Source: Lingula anatina
Lineage: Eukaryota; Brachiopoda; Lingulata; Lingulida; Lingulidae
Length of the DNA stretch: 58,568 bases
Direction of reading: 5' to 3'
NCBI RefSeq assembly: GCF_001039355.2
Contig: NW_019774981.1
Location: 71,712-130,279 of the forward strand
Shown here: one piece after another, positions 1 to 13,079 of the stretch
Numbering within the stretch: the stretch's first letter is position 1
Layout of the letters: each line of letters starts with the position of its first letter
Translations under genes and position numbers: made by a program
The notes under the pieces: generated by a model
What the model saw: the letters and a program-made list of their open reading frames with translations, nothing else
What the model was told of the DNA's origin: nothing
Database searches by the model: none

Positions 1-1535
1 TATCAATCTTGACTTTGGCTATTACAACACTCAATACAACTTGCTGGTGTTATCTTACAGCGCCGTTCATTAGTACATGTAGCTCTAGAGGTAGCGAAAA
101 ACACCAAAGTCGTAATGTCGCAGAAGTGTACACGGAGGCCCACAGAGTGAGCGTTAGACTTTTATGTGGCAAAACATTAATTTAGTTTGCTATTTCAACT
201 GCTTTCCCTCAATCACCACAACATACCATATATCCTAAACCGTTCACATAATTACGATTGACAATCCCGTTTTTTTTTTTCAATTCTTACTTTCTAGTTT
301 TTCAGCCATTCACACATAGAGGTAAAGATGGTTGATTTTCACTCGTGACGGTAAATAATTATCGGTTTAGAACTCGAAAACGGTTGCTACATCTTGGTGA
401 GAAAGGGGAAATTGCGGAAAATCTATAAGAATTTCTCTTTTGCTGTATAAATGTTTTATGGTTGTAAGTGTTGAAATGAATACACCAAACGTCATAAACA
501 TATCGTGGAAAGAATAATAGTTACACGCTTGTATTATTTAAAATCATATTATGGTACATTTCTTATATCAAAAACGTAGAGCAGATAACCACTTATAAGC
601 GTCCAGGAAGTGAATATCTTTCTGTTTCAAAGAAAGTACTCTGCTAACATCTGTAGCCTGCTGATTACATGAACCATAAACTGATGGCTCAGCTGTTATG
701 TACTTGTGGCGTTTTTTTTTTTTTTTTTACACCTGTTGTGGTTGGTATCAATTTTAATCTACAGTGCTGCAAAGAGGTATGGTTGCAATTTCCTTATTTT
801 AATGTTCTGATCCATGTTTATGCCACCTTTAACTGTGGTTTATCTCTGATTCGTAACTGATATGACTCTCTGTATTGGCCGAAGTCCTGGTGCATGCAAC
901 CCTTGCAAACCTGTTGACAAACCAGGAATTCAATTAAAATCCTCGGTGAAAAATAGAGGTAATATCTTCCCCCATTGTAGACAATGTACAATATATCTGC
1001 CAATTCATCAACCATCACTGTGACGGCTTCTCACAGAAGTCTCAGTACAACATAGTTTGGTAATTTCGATCTTTAAGTGCTGTTTTTTTGACGTCGTCGA
1101 CATTATCGCATTGCAATAATACAGTCGATTGCGCTATAAATCCAGACTGTTATCATCATTTTTGATTTGATGAATTCCGGATCTCCTGTTTAAACTTCAA
1201 GATGAAATGCGCCTTTCCTCGGCTCGGCATTAACAGAGGTAAATAGACCAATAAACATCGACTCATAACATATTACTTCTTACAGGTTTCCCCGGTGTAT
1301 TTCTCTTGCAATTACTTCTTAAAAAATATTTTCATAAATAAAACGACTGACCTTAATATGCAAATCTTGAAGTATTGTTGGTAAGTATTTTACTCTTATT
1401 AGTTGCAATTTTAAATTATTCTCATGTCTTGTAATAATAATATTGTATTATTATTATTATTACAATATTATTATTACAATATTGCATTGTATTTACTCTT
1501 TAAAGGTGACATTTTTACTTTTTCATTGAAAGTGA

Positions 1536-1576
<41 letters not shown>

Positions 1577-2476
1577 GATATGATATATACAGGGCACAAC
1601 CCGACAAATACACATCCTTTAAATACAACTCCCATCTTTATATGCTACACACAATCACTTAAAATAAAAATGATCAAAACATAAGGATTACCCAGTTAAT
1701 GTATTGGTCTATGTATCGTTAGTATTTTAATCCACTTTATATATTAAATTGTATAAAACACAAATAAAATGACCACGGGTATGATCAATGATGATGGAAT
1801 CAAAATTAACAAATATGGACACAAAACATGGCTAATTGTGTCTTGGGTCAATATTTTAAAACTTTTACAGCTGACCTGTAAAATTGCATGTGTTGACCAT
1901 CTTCACAGTGGGTATCTTGAACACAGCAGGTACGACACTGTGCCCTGGGCGCCGATTGAAGGTGGCGCCACTGAGAGTGTTTTTTGCATCAGTGAAACAA
2001 GGAAGATAAGGGTTTAATTGCTATGTGGTGCCAAACGTTGTTAATGTACAGTTTCACTAAAAAGACTGGTGTTTTTTCCAGTTAGGGAGTAGGGTGGAAT
2101 TTAAACTACACACAGGGCATCGTGTATATCGGACATGACTTCTTTAAATAATCATGTGTTCCTAAATGGTATAAAAAGTTGCTTCACTTTGATTATACGT
2201 GAATCTGTCAGTTGAATAGAGGCTGGGCAAGTCCGAAAAACTACAAAACACTTCATTCTGACAGTGCGTATTTGGGCATTAATTGTTGTATTGCACTCCA
2301 CGCGGCTGTTATGCCAGCTATTTATTTAAAACTTTATTGTACTTTTAATTAAATATTTTTGCTTAAAATGCATGTCTTTTTTTAATTTAAAATTGATTTC
2401 TGTGGGTTTTGAATTCCTCCATATAAAAATTAATCACTGAAAGAAGATAATTTAACATTTTTATTGAATAACTCAC
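1..2476 (-). other. Presumed intron of the SLC6A3-like gene; no exon seen
   Basis: The exon at 2477-2955 ends in a GTGAGT donor on the minus strand, so this stretch should be its following intron, with later exons left of the window. I looked for the next transporter exon in minus-strand translations and saw none. It holds a T homopolymer near 711-729, imperfect ATT repeats at 1444-1470 and an ATT array at 1536-1575. Small open frames here look like chance. Confidence 0.55.
1536..1575. repeat. (ATT)n microsatellite
   Basis: About 13 uninterrupted TAT/ATT units, with an imperfect related array about 80 bp upstream. Confidence 0.95.
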
Positions 2477-2955
2477 CTCCGCCATTTCTGTAACACAGGT
2501 ATGGGAATCGCCAAACGTTTGCCAAATCCACAGCAAAACCAATGATTGACAACAAAAAGTCTATCTTCTTCCCCCATGTTTCTCTCTCCTCACCCCTAAA
2601 CTCCTCATCGTCAAGTTCTTTCTCTTTCCGGACGTCTGAGACAACTGTTCCGTTACTTTGGAGATAGACCTCCATGTCCGAGTCTTTTCTTGGAGACATC
2701 CTGTGATTGGGCATCATCTTGTATCTCTCGTCGTACTGACTGGAATCGTTAGTACGGCCGCCGCCATCACGGTTACTCTCCGGGTCATCAGAATCCGAGA
2801 GGAGTCTTTTCTCGTTATGATTCACCTCATCCATGCCTTTATTTTCCACGCCCACGATTTGGACGTTTTCGGGCGCTGCTCCCCCTGTTATTATAGACAC
2901 CTCATCGTGAGGCCCCTTTTTGGAATAACTGATCAGCGATATTCCTGTTGATGCC
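2477..2955 (-). CDS. SLC6A3: SLC6 monoamine transporter (dopamine transporter-like), N-terminal coding exon
   Basis: This exon encodes the cytoplasmic N-terminus and first membrane helix of a Na+/Cl- coupled neurotransmitter symporter that recovers catecholamine at the plasma membrane. Seen: an acidic, low-complexity N-terminus, then [12 protein letters not shown] and transmembrane helix 1 with [17 protein letters not shown] followed by NGGG. The Asp in AVDLANVW is the amine-binding residue of monoamine transporters, and 'DLANVW' with 'PYLCY' is the DAT/NET form (SERT normally has DLGNVW, PYICY). The exon ends after one base of the codon following NGG, at GGAG|GTGAGT, a family-conserved junction. 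A polypyrimidine-AG acceptor precedes 2955. No in-frame ATG lies near the acceptor; the first in-frame Met is in 'GMDEV' near 2834, so either translation starts there or an upstream exon exists to the right. Subtype (DAT rather than NET) is inferred from one helix only. Confidence 0.88.
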
Positions 2956-3954
2956 CTGGAAGTGGAGCAACAGATTGAATTGAAAAAAGGAAAATTATTT
3001 CTATTTGGTCACTTGGAACTTTATGTTGTGACACCCTTCTTGACACGCAATTTTAACATTATTGTACCGGCGTAGGTGTTTTCTTATAGCGTTAATTTCT
3101 CCCTCCTCTCGTCAATATTGATGTTTACTTTTATTAAACGCTGATTGGTCAAATCTATCTCTATCTAACTCCTACGTTTACTCCTTTCTGGATAACTAAA
3201 TAATCAGGGATACTATTAATTTTCTATAGCGGGTGAACCTGGACACCACTACTGCAATTAATCAAGCCGAATTTGACTAAAATTTAGGTGTGTTACAGTT
3301 TAACTAAATTAAAAGTCAAACACAAGCCATACGTGTCATAATACCCCCCACAAAACAATTAAAGATACGAGCAGAGTCGTGTATGTGTACGAGCCATAGT
3401 ACGTCAGAGTCAGGTCCGCGCTTTGGATGACTTGTCATTTTGAACAACTTAAGAGCGTTTTAGAAATTTTCAAAAAGTTGCTGTGTCTTTATTAAATATT
3501 AAATATTTTTACCTGTGATTGTAGGGGATTTTTATCAGGAGCTAAAACAATTGATAAACCAAGGTAAGCTTTCCTAAATGTGTATATACCTCGCAGGCAT
3601 ATTCATGTAAATATATTGATTCATATAAAAAAGCTCAAAAGAAAGAGAAAACCCTCATCAACCATTGATCGCATTCTGAAAAGTACACCTGTACTTCAAA
3701 TTTTCAGCTTGTTCATAAATCACATTCAAATAACATTTCTAGTGAGTAAATCTCATTTTCACAGAAGTCGTTGCAGTCTGCTGTTAGAAATATCGTATTC
3801 CTTTGTCACAGTCATTCAGATTGGCACAATTAGTTCTAAAAAAGTGTACTTTTAAAAGTTTGATAAGAAGTATTGCAATACTGTATGTGGAGAAATTGTG
3901 GGGCCAGTGTGTGTGTCACCGAGTCCGTCCTAGTCGGGTTTGACAAAGGGTACC

Positions 3955-4123
3955 CAGGGGCGGATTTAGGCCGTCTTCTGGGTCTTCCGGAAGACGGTCA
4001 GATTTTCAAGTTTACATTGACGGGTATCTAATTTTTTTCTGTCGGAAGACGGTCAAAAATGGTGGATGGATCAACAAAGATAATTTGGAAGACTGTCAGA
4101 AAATATCTCTGAATCCGCCCCTG
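3955..4123. mobile_element. MITE-like element, 169 bp, CAGGGGCGGATT termini
   Basis: The left end CAGGGGCGGATTTAGG and the right end CTGAATCCGCCCCTG are inverted repeats of about 14 bp. The 6-bp GGTACC flanks both ends (3949-3954 and 4124-4129); because GGTACC is itself a palindrome it could be a target duplication or part of longer termini. No coding capacity. Inside, the motif GGAAGAC(G/T)GTCA occurs three times. CAGGGG-type ends recall hAT-like non-autonomous elements, but the 6-bp flank does not fit their usual 8-bp duplication, so superfamily is open. Confidence 0.8.
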
Positions 4124-4289
4124 GGTACCTCATGGGTCCCATTTGGGTTGGCCCGATTGCTCTTGCGCAACTGGCCTGTGTGTACTGGTACTTTTCGTGC
4201 TTTAGAATAACACACATGGAACCCTTAGTATTTGGACCATCTTTGACATCCCAACCCAACCCACCAACCAACCAACTCTTCCTATCTCC

Positions 4290-4292
<3 letters not shown>

Positions 4293-4361
<69 letters not shown>
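4293..4361. repeat. (TA)n microsatellite, about 69 bp
   Basis: Uninterrupted alternating AT. Confidence 0.97.
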
Positions 4362-4364
<3 letters not shown>

Positions 4365-6853
4365 CTTTTCTGTTTCTGCTTATTTTATCAAGCGAACTCC
4401 ATGACCCTGCGCAACGGATCCCAGTTGGTCAAAGCTTTTTGTGCTCTAGCTGAACATATTGGACGTCCTTATTTGTTCCAAGTTTTTCATAATTCTCAAA
4501 ATTTTCTCCAAAGATTGTTGTATTACATTGCTAGACCAATATGAATGCAATATAAGTGTGATTGAGATACAAAAAAAACAAGGAGAAACTTTTTTCATGA
4601 AGAAGTATCCTATCTATAACGCTGAAAGAGGCTCGAACAGACTTTTACCATTCTAAGTGCATGGAGTGATACGACATAGACTATAAATTCCACTTAATTA
4701 CCCCTCAGTTTGGCTAAAATGTTAACCACCTACCTTCCTCCATGTTCTTTTCAAAGTGAGTGCCACTAAATCAAATGGTTGGTTAGTATTAGAGCATGTC
4801 AACAACTATTACGACCACGAAGATTTCACATATGTAACTTATTAAGTAACACACGCCAACTTATGCATATAGCAGGTGATCCTTCTCTGTTCTATTTGAA
4901 ATGCTATGTTTCCAATCGATTAAATCCAATAAAGTTTTTTAAAGGTTAATATAAAAAATTGAAAAACAATCCTGTAAACAGAATGAAAACAGGGACTGCG
5001 TACGTCCTTAAATTGATCCTAATTCTTAATTCATGATGGACTTACAAGTCCGAAAGCCTGACTGTTTGTATGCACATGCCATTATAATAAAACGATAAAT
5101 GAATATACAGGATACTTTATTCCAGTTCTTATACATGAGAAGAATGAGACAAATGACTTTTTAAAACAGAAGCTGTCACCGAAAGGAGCTTGCATAACAG
5201 GAGCTATACTCTAGGATGGATTCGTTTCAGAAATATGCTTAAGGTAGTTTGCTAGCTAGCCAAAGGACATGAAATACTGAATATCACAACGCAACTGAAA
5301 AATTATTAAGTTTATGTTATTGAATAATACTGCTTTGTCTACATTATCTTTTTAATCACTGTGATATTTGGTGCCATTTTAAGCACGCACGTGCCACTCC
5401 CTCTGCTAGCCGCTGAGAAGGCATTTCTGACATAGCGGGACAGTTTTTGTAGTCGATGAGATTATTATCAAAACCCGTTTGATATGTGCTAGCCCCCTTT
5501 TTTACACACCTCCGCGAAAACTAAAAAGTACTGCGTCGGTAGATCTGACTCACTAGTACATTAGCACTGTAGTGTTGTTCTAAATGACGAACGGCTATAC
5601 ACAGTAAGTGCAAAAGACTTTAAAACTTTGTAAGAATGTAAGAAATAATTATACTCCACAAAACAATTTTGTCTTTTTATCAGCTTTAAATTTAATTTTC
5701 TTTTCTTTAAAGAATCTTTAAGTATATTTTTGTATTTTTGAAACAGGTGCGTTTTTATTCGTCATAAAAACAAGACTGTCGTCATTTAACCATTCTCACC
5801 ATGCACTGCAAACGCAAACATGTACTCATTCCCCAACATTTCAATAACTTTACCTTTTCCCGCCGTTAAGATTAAGTGTTTTGTACCCCAAATAACAGAA
5901 AAGGTTGAAGTCAAGAGCTGAAAGATTTCCAGGACATTGCTCTTTCGATATTAAGGAGAACCGACCCTTCCATCTCTCCCATGAATAGTAGGAGATAATT
6001 AGTCTGCCATAACTTGCCACCACTTGATTTGACTGGTGTCAGGATTCTCTGCCTGCGTCATTTCAAATGCATATAATGAGAAGAATGAGATCTTTCTGAG
6101 AAGAAATAGATCTTTATATTGTAGAATATTTTTCTGGAATTTCCTGGTTATCGTTGAACTTTTCCTTTTAATAACCAAGGTAAACCATATCTAAAACCGT
6201 TCACAAACGTACCATCTATACATCCGTTTTCGAGATCTAAATGTCTAATTTTGTGGAATTCTCTGGTCTCTGTCTCCATTACGAGAGTGACCCAATAACA
6301 AGAAACTTTGAACTCAAACACGTATTTATGGACCGTAGTAATGTGGCCGGTTTTTGGATATGGTGTGCCTTAGTGATTTAGAAAAAAAAAAGAAAATGTA
6401 ATTTCTAGGGAAACTCATTTTTTGCAAGAAAATGGTCTGACGCCCGTCGTGTGACTTTAACCATACAATTCTGATCCTGTTCCTGCATTAAACGTTCCAC
6501 ATCTATGCCATTTTCTGTGCGATTGAATAAATCCAATAACCCTAAAAGATTTCAGACTTAGTATAAAGCTCCTGTGATTTAACATCTATCGACATGTTTA
6601 GCTCTGCAGTGGCAAAATGAGCACTGTAATTGCTAATCTTTCGTGAAGTAGGTCAATGCAAATATAACCATTTTTTTAATTTACGAATTCTACCCTAATT
6701 TTTCAAGTCCTTATAGTCTTATATAATCTGATATATAACCAGAGCTTCAAATTAATGTAAATGCATAGGAACGTTTAAACCCCTTGTAAGTGTTTTTCTG
6801 GTGTATTCAATCGAATGGAATCGAAGGAACCGTTCTGATGTGTCTACGTATGC

Positions 6854-6880
6854 AGTGTGTGTGTGTGTGTGTGTGCGCGT
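6854..6880. repeat. (GT)n microsatellite
   Basis: Short GT run ending in GCGCGTGC. Confidence 0.9.
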
Positions 6881-7081
6881 GCCTGCATATGTGTGATTCC
6901 CGTTATCAAAGCAGAGGAACTACCTAAAGCACTTTCACAGGTCCGTATTTTTAAGCCCACTGATCACCAACTATCAACACAAGCATGCCGCCAACAATAC
7001 ACACGTTCTTCGCAACACGCAACATGAGCATACTTGACATCGGATGACCACTTACCGGACTTACGGGAGGCGACGGGATTA

Positions 7082-7142
7082 GTGACGAAGTCTAATCTTT
7101 TCAGGGAGATCAGTAACGAAGTCTCATCTCTTCAGAGAAAAC
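7082..7142. repeat. Two-copy tandem repeat, about 31-bp unit
   Basis: GTGACGAAGTCTAATCTTTT and GTAACGAAGTCTCATCTCTT, each followed by CAG(G/A)GA, sit head to tail. Confidence 0.75.
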
Positions 7143-7691
7143 AACACGGAAAAATAATTGCCATGATTTCCTGGAGCGCGCGACGGGTTTTGCTCGTTCT
7201 TGTCCGACAGCGAAATGAACGCATTCCCTAGGCAATCTCAGTCTTATCATTACTCTTGTAAATTTCAATTCTCTCCTCCATTGACATATCATCATTGATG
7301 GCTTAAGATTTATTAATCGGGTGCCTATTCAATTACAGAGCTCTTCAAAACGCATTGTAAAGATTGTCGGGAAACCAATCCATAGCTTTCAATTGGCACG
7401 GTAATCTCTGGCCTTGGACTTGGAGACATTTAAGAGAAAGGCAAAGATGATGGATCATTAACTGTGTATATAGGGTGCGGCGGAAGCTTTCTCACATCGA
7501 GTGAATGATTTGGTTGTAATTGCACTCCTACGAGTTATAAACCGGTTGTATCTTTATGAGGTTTGTTAGACAACCAGTTGGAATAAGTGGAAGGATTTTA
7601 ATTTTCTTATATTAAGCTATTTCTAGAAACCACAAGGTTTTTGTTCACGGAGACGGTAAATGTTGTGTCCTTCCCACTGGGAATTCTTTTG

Positions 7692-7761
7692 GTTACGGAC
7701 GTCTCATCTGTCCGATGTCGTGCTTAGTTGCACTACATCGGACGGGTGAGGCGTCCGTAAC
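7692..7761. repeat. Near-perfect 70-nt hairpin (31-bp arms, 8-nt loop)
   Basis: The arms 7692-7722 and 7731-7761 pair at 27 Watson-Crick positions, 3 G-U wobbles and 1 mismatch, with the loop CTTAGTTG. The outer ends read GTTACGGACG and CGTCCGTAAC. No coding frame. It could be the core of a foldback/MITE or a miRNA-precursor-like transcript; sequence alone does not decide. Confidence 0.85.
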
Positions 7762-9880
7762 AATTTTTAACGTAAACATCTTGCGCTGGTCAGCACATTA
7801 TTTAGTAAGGATTATAATACTTGCTTGAGTAGAGCATAGGTTCTCTGTTTATATTTTTTGCAACATCGTAACGTTTTACCTTGAACGAAGCGTTAAGGTT
7901 TCTTGATCCGTAAATTAATTGTTTCGTACTCAGGGCGCTGTGCATGGGACAGATAAGTGACCTACTGCTGGACTGGCGACAGACTGGCGACTGCTCTGAA
8001 CCTACTGTATGTCGTCATATAGCATGCATAAGTCCTTTTACTTTTTTAAGGCAGCGTGCAATCTCGAAGTATGACGCTTCTTCTTGTGCACCCTGCATCC
8101 CCGCGACTACTAGCTGTACCTTAAAGTTCAAGGTCACGATCACGGAATCATATTTTCTACCTACTTCAATCTATTTTCTGACTTCTAATGAACGGGGTTC
8201 TTATGTGAATGACAAAGCTTAGATATGGCATCCCTCTAATCTCCTATAATAACGGCAGGACAAGTGCTTTTAAACAAAATTCACACTGTACATTATTACG
8301 GGGTATGTACTATTAGACTAGTAGGCCGACAGACTATTAAAATTACTTTGTCTATCTTTGTGCTACCTAGTTTCAGCAACTGTTCCACTTTGGTGAAGTA
8401 ACTTTTTATCACCAGTGTCTGGAGCTTCATTTCAAACCCCCGCCATGCTCACTTGAGAAAGACGAGTGTGTGCGACCATAAATCTAAAGGGCGTCGAAAT
8501 AACATTTGTTCTTTACACACAATTAAAAGTGTAACTGCGCCGTTATTGCTCTCTATTATTCTTCTTAGCAATGTCCTGGAACAAGAAGCTGTCCAGGACG
8601 CATGATAACATGTGTACACATAATTTGAACTACTTTTTGCACTCCAACAAACATATGTTCAGCAGCTGAAAAAAATATGCATGCTGCATCTAGATATGAT
8701 AATTTGTTTGGTATTTTTCATACTAACTGTGTATGACATTTTTTATTTAATAAAACTAAGGAGCTTCTTACAGAGCAAAGTGGAAAAAATAGGATGTGGT
8801 TCTATTAAAAAATCTTCACAACATCCAATTAATAGCAGATATCACGTGATCTGAATTTGATACCAGTGATTTAGAATAAAAAAATCGTGATTGATTATCA
8901 GTGTAAATTACTGCATATGAAAGCAGTAGGTCCACGTATACATGTACTTGACAATATTAATAACTGAGTTCTCAACAAATAAACTTCATCAAAAATCTAT
9001 GCGATAACTTGTTCGAAGGATGTGTAAAATGACTTTTCAGAAACGATTCCAATACACTTACTGTCGCGCGCACTCAGCATTGGAAATAAACTTAAACTTC
9101 AGTAAAATGCACCGACTTTGCAGCTTTTGCTTCTTCATAATATTCACTTTGAACCTGTTGGCTTTTTATTTTGAAACCTTCTGCTATGCGTATTATTTGT
9201 GATATATTATGATTTTAATGGCAAAGACAGGCAACGCACCATTGTTCTTGTGACTGTTATAACACAGTATGTTCAGGTTGTCAGCATCTTTCATCTTTCA
9301 TGTAGGCTATTTTTAATCATATTTCATTATTATGTAAAATTTGTTTTCAATTTGTCTCTGGCAAAGACGGAAAAAACAGAGCAACTCCATTTGTTTTACA
9401 CTTAATTCGACCGCCGTCAACACATAATTCTCCAAGTCTCGCAAGATCTCGTTATATTTGAGACTAATTTGCTATACCTCAGGACAATTCGGATGTTCCT
9501 CATGTTAAGAGAAACATCTAACTCTAGTTTTCTCTTGTGTTCAAATCGTGTATGGGGACGCACTGCTGTGGATTCTGATCTTATTAAACACTCTCAACTT
9601 TTCTTCAGTACAAGTGTTTGGCAATGGTTCTGATGTAATGAAATCTTCGATAGCAAGGCATTAAAGTACAATTTCTTGTAACTAAGTGCAAATGATGTAA
9701 ATCAAGATAAACCGAAAGTAGTTGATTGGGAGATAAAACAGCAGCTGTTCTAGTAAAATTTTTACGTGTTTTAACCGTGTCTGCTGAAAATTGGGTGAAA
9801 TGATATACATAACTGCCTTTCTGCAATAATTTATCACATAAAATTGCTTTGACCATAACATGGTCTTAATAACACGTTAC

Positions 9881-9905
9881 GAGAGAGAGAGAGAGAGAGA
9901 GAGAG
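9881..9905. repeat. (GA)n microsatellite
   Basis: About 12 GA units. Confidence 0.95.
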
Positions 9906-10389
9906 CACTGACCTGTTATGGAAATTAACCAACACAATAAAGTGCATCGCTGTCGATCGCAACGTGTCTACAAATGACTTCACGTCCATACAACAATCAT
10001 ACCTGTGTAGGCAAGCGTGGGTGCGTGCGACCATAATTAGATTATCAAATAAAACCATGCTGAATACAAACACAGAAAGCTAATTTACGTTATTATTTGT
10101 ATGCGAAGATGCACATATCTTTCGGAACTGTATAAGAGCTTAAAATGGGGAAAAGGGTGTTTAGTGTATACTTTCTCGTAAGGGGGAAAAAGGATGTACG
10201 ACATAAACGACTTTTTATTACTAGAGTAGAATTCGGTCGCCTAGAAACTCTCACCTATAGCTGATGAAGATGACTTGCCGCACACAGACATATTGAAGAA
10301 CAAGAAGTACATGTAGTAACTGACTGATGAGACTGATGAAACTTTTTACTGGATCATTGTGAAGATTTAGCATATTCACCCTCTTCGAA

Positions 10390-10413
10390 GTTTGTTTGTT
10401 TGTTTGTTTGTTT
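10390..10413. repeat. (GTTT)n microsatellite
   Basis: Six GTTT units. Confidence 0.93.
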
Positions 10414-10925
10414 ACTCATCTGTCCCCCGAAGAATGCCGAAAGCTTGGGCCTTTTATACAAATTTTTAGTTGAACTATAGAGATGCATAGTTTATTGAAC
10501 CATTGTCTGAAGTACTTTGAATTGCGACCTGTTCCACTTTTATCCTTAATGAGGGGACGCTATCTCTTCTCTTACCGTTCGTTTATCATCTAATCTTTCA
10601 CGATCCTATTTTTTCTACGCATAATTATTTTAATGGCACGGACTCTATGTACACAGTATATACAAGGAGTACCAGCAATTTACTCTTGGTTGTAAATTCT
10701 TTCTTTCGTAAATGACCCGATTCTAAGTCGTTCTTGGATTTAAATCGTAATCAAAGCCCCTATATCTTAAGCGTCAGTGTTGTATTTGGGCTACTGAGAT
10801 AGGGGTGGGGTACCCCCTCACTCGCTCCACCTCTCAACTGCACAGCGCAGAAACATTAGGAAAAAGGTAGAGTGTGAATATTTGTTGTGCTCAGTATATT
10901 CCACACGTTTCGTGGGGATCAGTGT

Positions 10926-11077
10926 GTGCACTTTCTTCTATCTCGGGAGAGAATGCCTAAATATCGACTTATATGTGAACGCACATTTACCGTACCGCGC
11001 ACCTTTACCGTGCACTTTCTTCTATCTCAGGAGAGAATGCCTTAATATCGACTTATATGTGAACACACTTTTACCGT
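10926..11077. repeat. Tandem duplication, 84-bp period
   Basis: Copies at 10926-10993 and 11010-11077 both run GTGCACTTTCTTCTATCTC(G/A)GGAGAGAATGCC... to ...TTACCGT, differing at only a few positions, separated by 16 bp. No protein was recognised in it. Confidence 0.9.
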
Positions 11078-13061
11078 AAAATGAAGTTTTCAAAAGAACT
11101 CTAAACCTTATTCTTTTAAACTGAAAAATTTAAGTGCCTTCTTGCCTGTACAAGTAACTTAGGGAGAGACCGGAGCGCGGTCTTGTTTAACGTAAACACA
11201 TATGCTGCGTCCAAACAGCACTGCATCTGACACGATAGCGTACCCTTTACTCACCTGTTTGTTGAAAATTCCTTTCAGAACAAGTCCTTAGAAGAGACAC
11301 CAACTCATTAGCCCATTAATCCTACAGCCAGTGTGATCTACAACGTGCCATCTTCTTTGTTGTAAAACTGGTAAATTTCACCCCCTTTTTTAATGTGCTG
11401 TCGACAACCAGCAAAACAAATGGCATGAAAAACAATGTCTTACTTCCGTGCTTGTTTTCCGCTTAGCCGAGCTTCGTCTTGTGAACGAATTTGTAACAAA
11501 AATATCCAAGCCCTTTCTGTTTATTCCAACTTGGCCTAATACTCAAAATCTTTGGGGTTTTGACCTTAGAAGCGGGTTCATCCCCTACAAGCTGAAATAA
11601 TCCAGTTTGTTTTAGTTAGCCCGATTTGTGATTTTCCCCTTTTTCCAAACACGCAGATGCAGTGAGGCGATAACTTGACGCTCTCTGCTGAGCTATTTCA
11701 TTCTTAGTTTCTGTTGGGACTGAAGTTTCAAAACACCAGCCTTGGTGAGGCGAGTATTGTTTATTGTTGCGCCATTCATAATAATAACACCAACTTCTCG
11801 ACTGCCTTTTCTGCAATGTCAAGTGTACTGTTAGCCGCAAATGCTTTTAAAACTATTATTGTGAGCTCAACAATACTATCTCCTCCCTCGTCTTTCAGTT
11901 TCTGATAGAAAATAAGTTTTTAAGATCCTTAAACGCGCAGCCCAAGATTAAATGTTAATATTTTTAGTCTGACGTTACTCAGCTGCTTCTTTAAAGTAAA
12001 ATAAGCATTAAATACATTGCTGTCGCCTTCCTCGATTTTGCCGTAGTTTCGCAGCAGTCCGTCTTGCACCTAGCACACCTTTGCAAGAATGAAGGCCCAC
12101 AGTTCATTAGGCGACGTTAAGAGGTGTACCCGGCGCGCGCGGAGTGCATTCCGCGTCGTCTGGCGTGCTTGAGATGTCCATTCTACCTGCGTGCATTCCA
12201 TCAATGAACCCACCTCGCATTCATTCAACTTCTTTCAAATTGCGAGAAAATATTTCATATTGTGCGGATTGGTCTTTGGTCTGGTCAGCAACCCACACGA
12301 CAATGTAAGCCAGTTTTATTTACAACAACTGAGTAATTGCATTCAATTGATTCTAATTCGCGGCATTACATTGAACTGTGTGTGTTGCACGATATAGTAG
12401 TTGGCATGTCGATGGCCACCCTATGGGTATTTTTTATCTCACAAAAAAAGTCCGAGCATCGCAAGTCACTTCACCCTTTCATAACTTTTGACAAATCGTC
12501 ATACAAGGTGTTAAAATGGCTTTAACTCCACGAAAATGATTTTTTAAATTGATGGCGGGAGCGTGGTGCGTGCCATGTACATGTCTTCTTTTTAAGATAT
12601 ATCTCTATTTATGATCACTTTGGAAAAAGAGAGAGTTTTAAGCTGTCTGTGAGTTCTGAATATTACTGCGTTCCTTATAATAAAGAAACATCGATTTGGT
12701 TTCCTTTCATCATTATGGCATTAAAGAACAGAATTGCAACACTGAAAGTATAGTTTATTTCTTAGTTTTTATAAAATCACAATATATTTGACTATGACTA
12801 TGAAACCTTAACCCACTTTACATGCACCTGCACTGGTGTTGTCGAGGTAAAAGTATTAATAAAGCCTGGTTCTTATTTACCGTACTCAACTACGTCTTAG
12901 TTTGGTTTACAATAGATTTGATTAAATTTTGCCTCTGATTTACACTGGTTGTAGACGTTCTCACCTCCCTGGGGAGGATACAGCCCAGCTGTCGTATGGT
13001 GGCCTGAAAACTAGCATACGAACAATATCTTCTACTACCAGACCAATTTACTTTACCCCTG

Positions 13062-13079
13062 TACTAGTCATGACTAGTA
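13062..13079. repeat. 18-bp perfect palindrome
   Basis: TACTAGTCATGACTAGTA is its own reverse complement. No neighbouring gene gives it a role. Confidence 0.8.

Noticed and set aside
1424-1684. Frame with a run of tyrosines
   Set aside because: Translation of an ATT microsatellite.
2658-2951. 97-codon plus-strand frame opposite the SLC6 exon
   Set aside because: Antisense shadow of a well-supported coding exon.
3580-3855. 91-codon plus-strand frame (MYIPRRHIHVN...)
   Set aside because: AT-rich, no motif, no neighbours that would give it meaning.
8567-8602. Short inverted repeat GTCCTGGA...TCCAGGAC
   Set aside because: Eight to nine bp arms are common by chance in AT-rich DNA.
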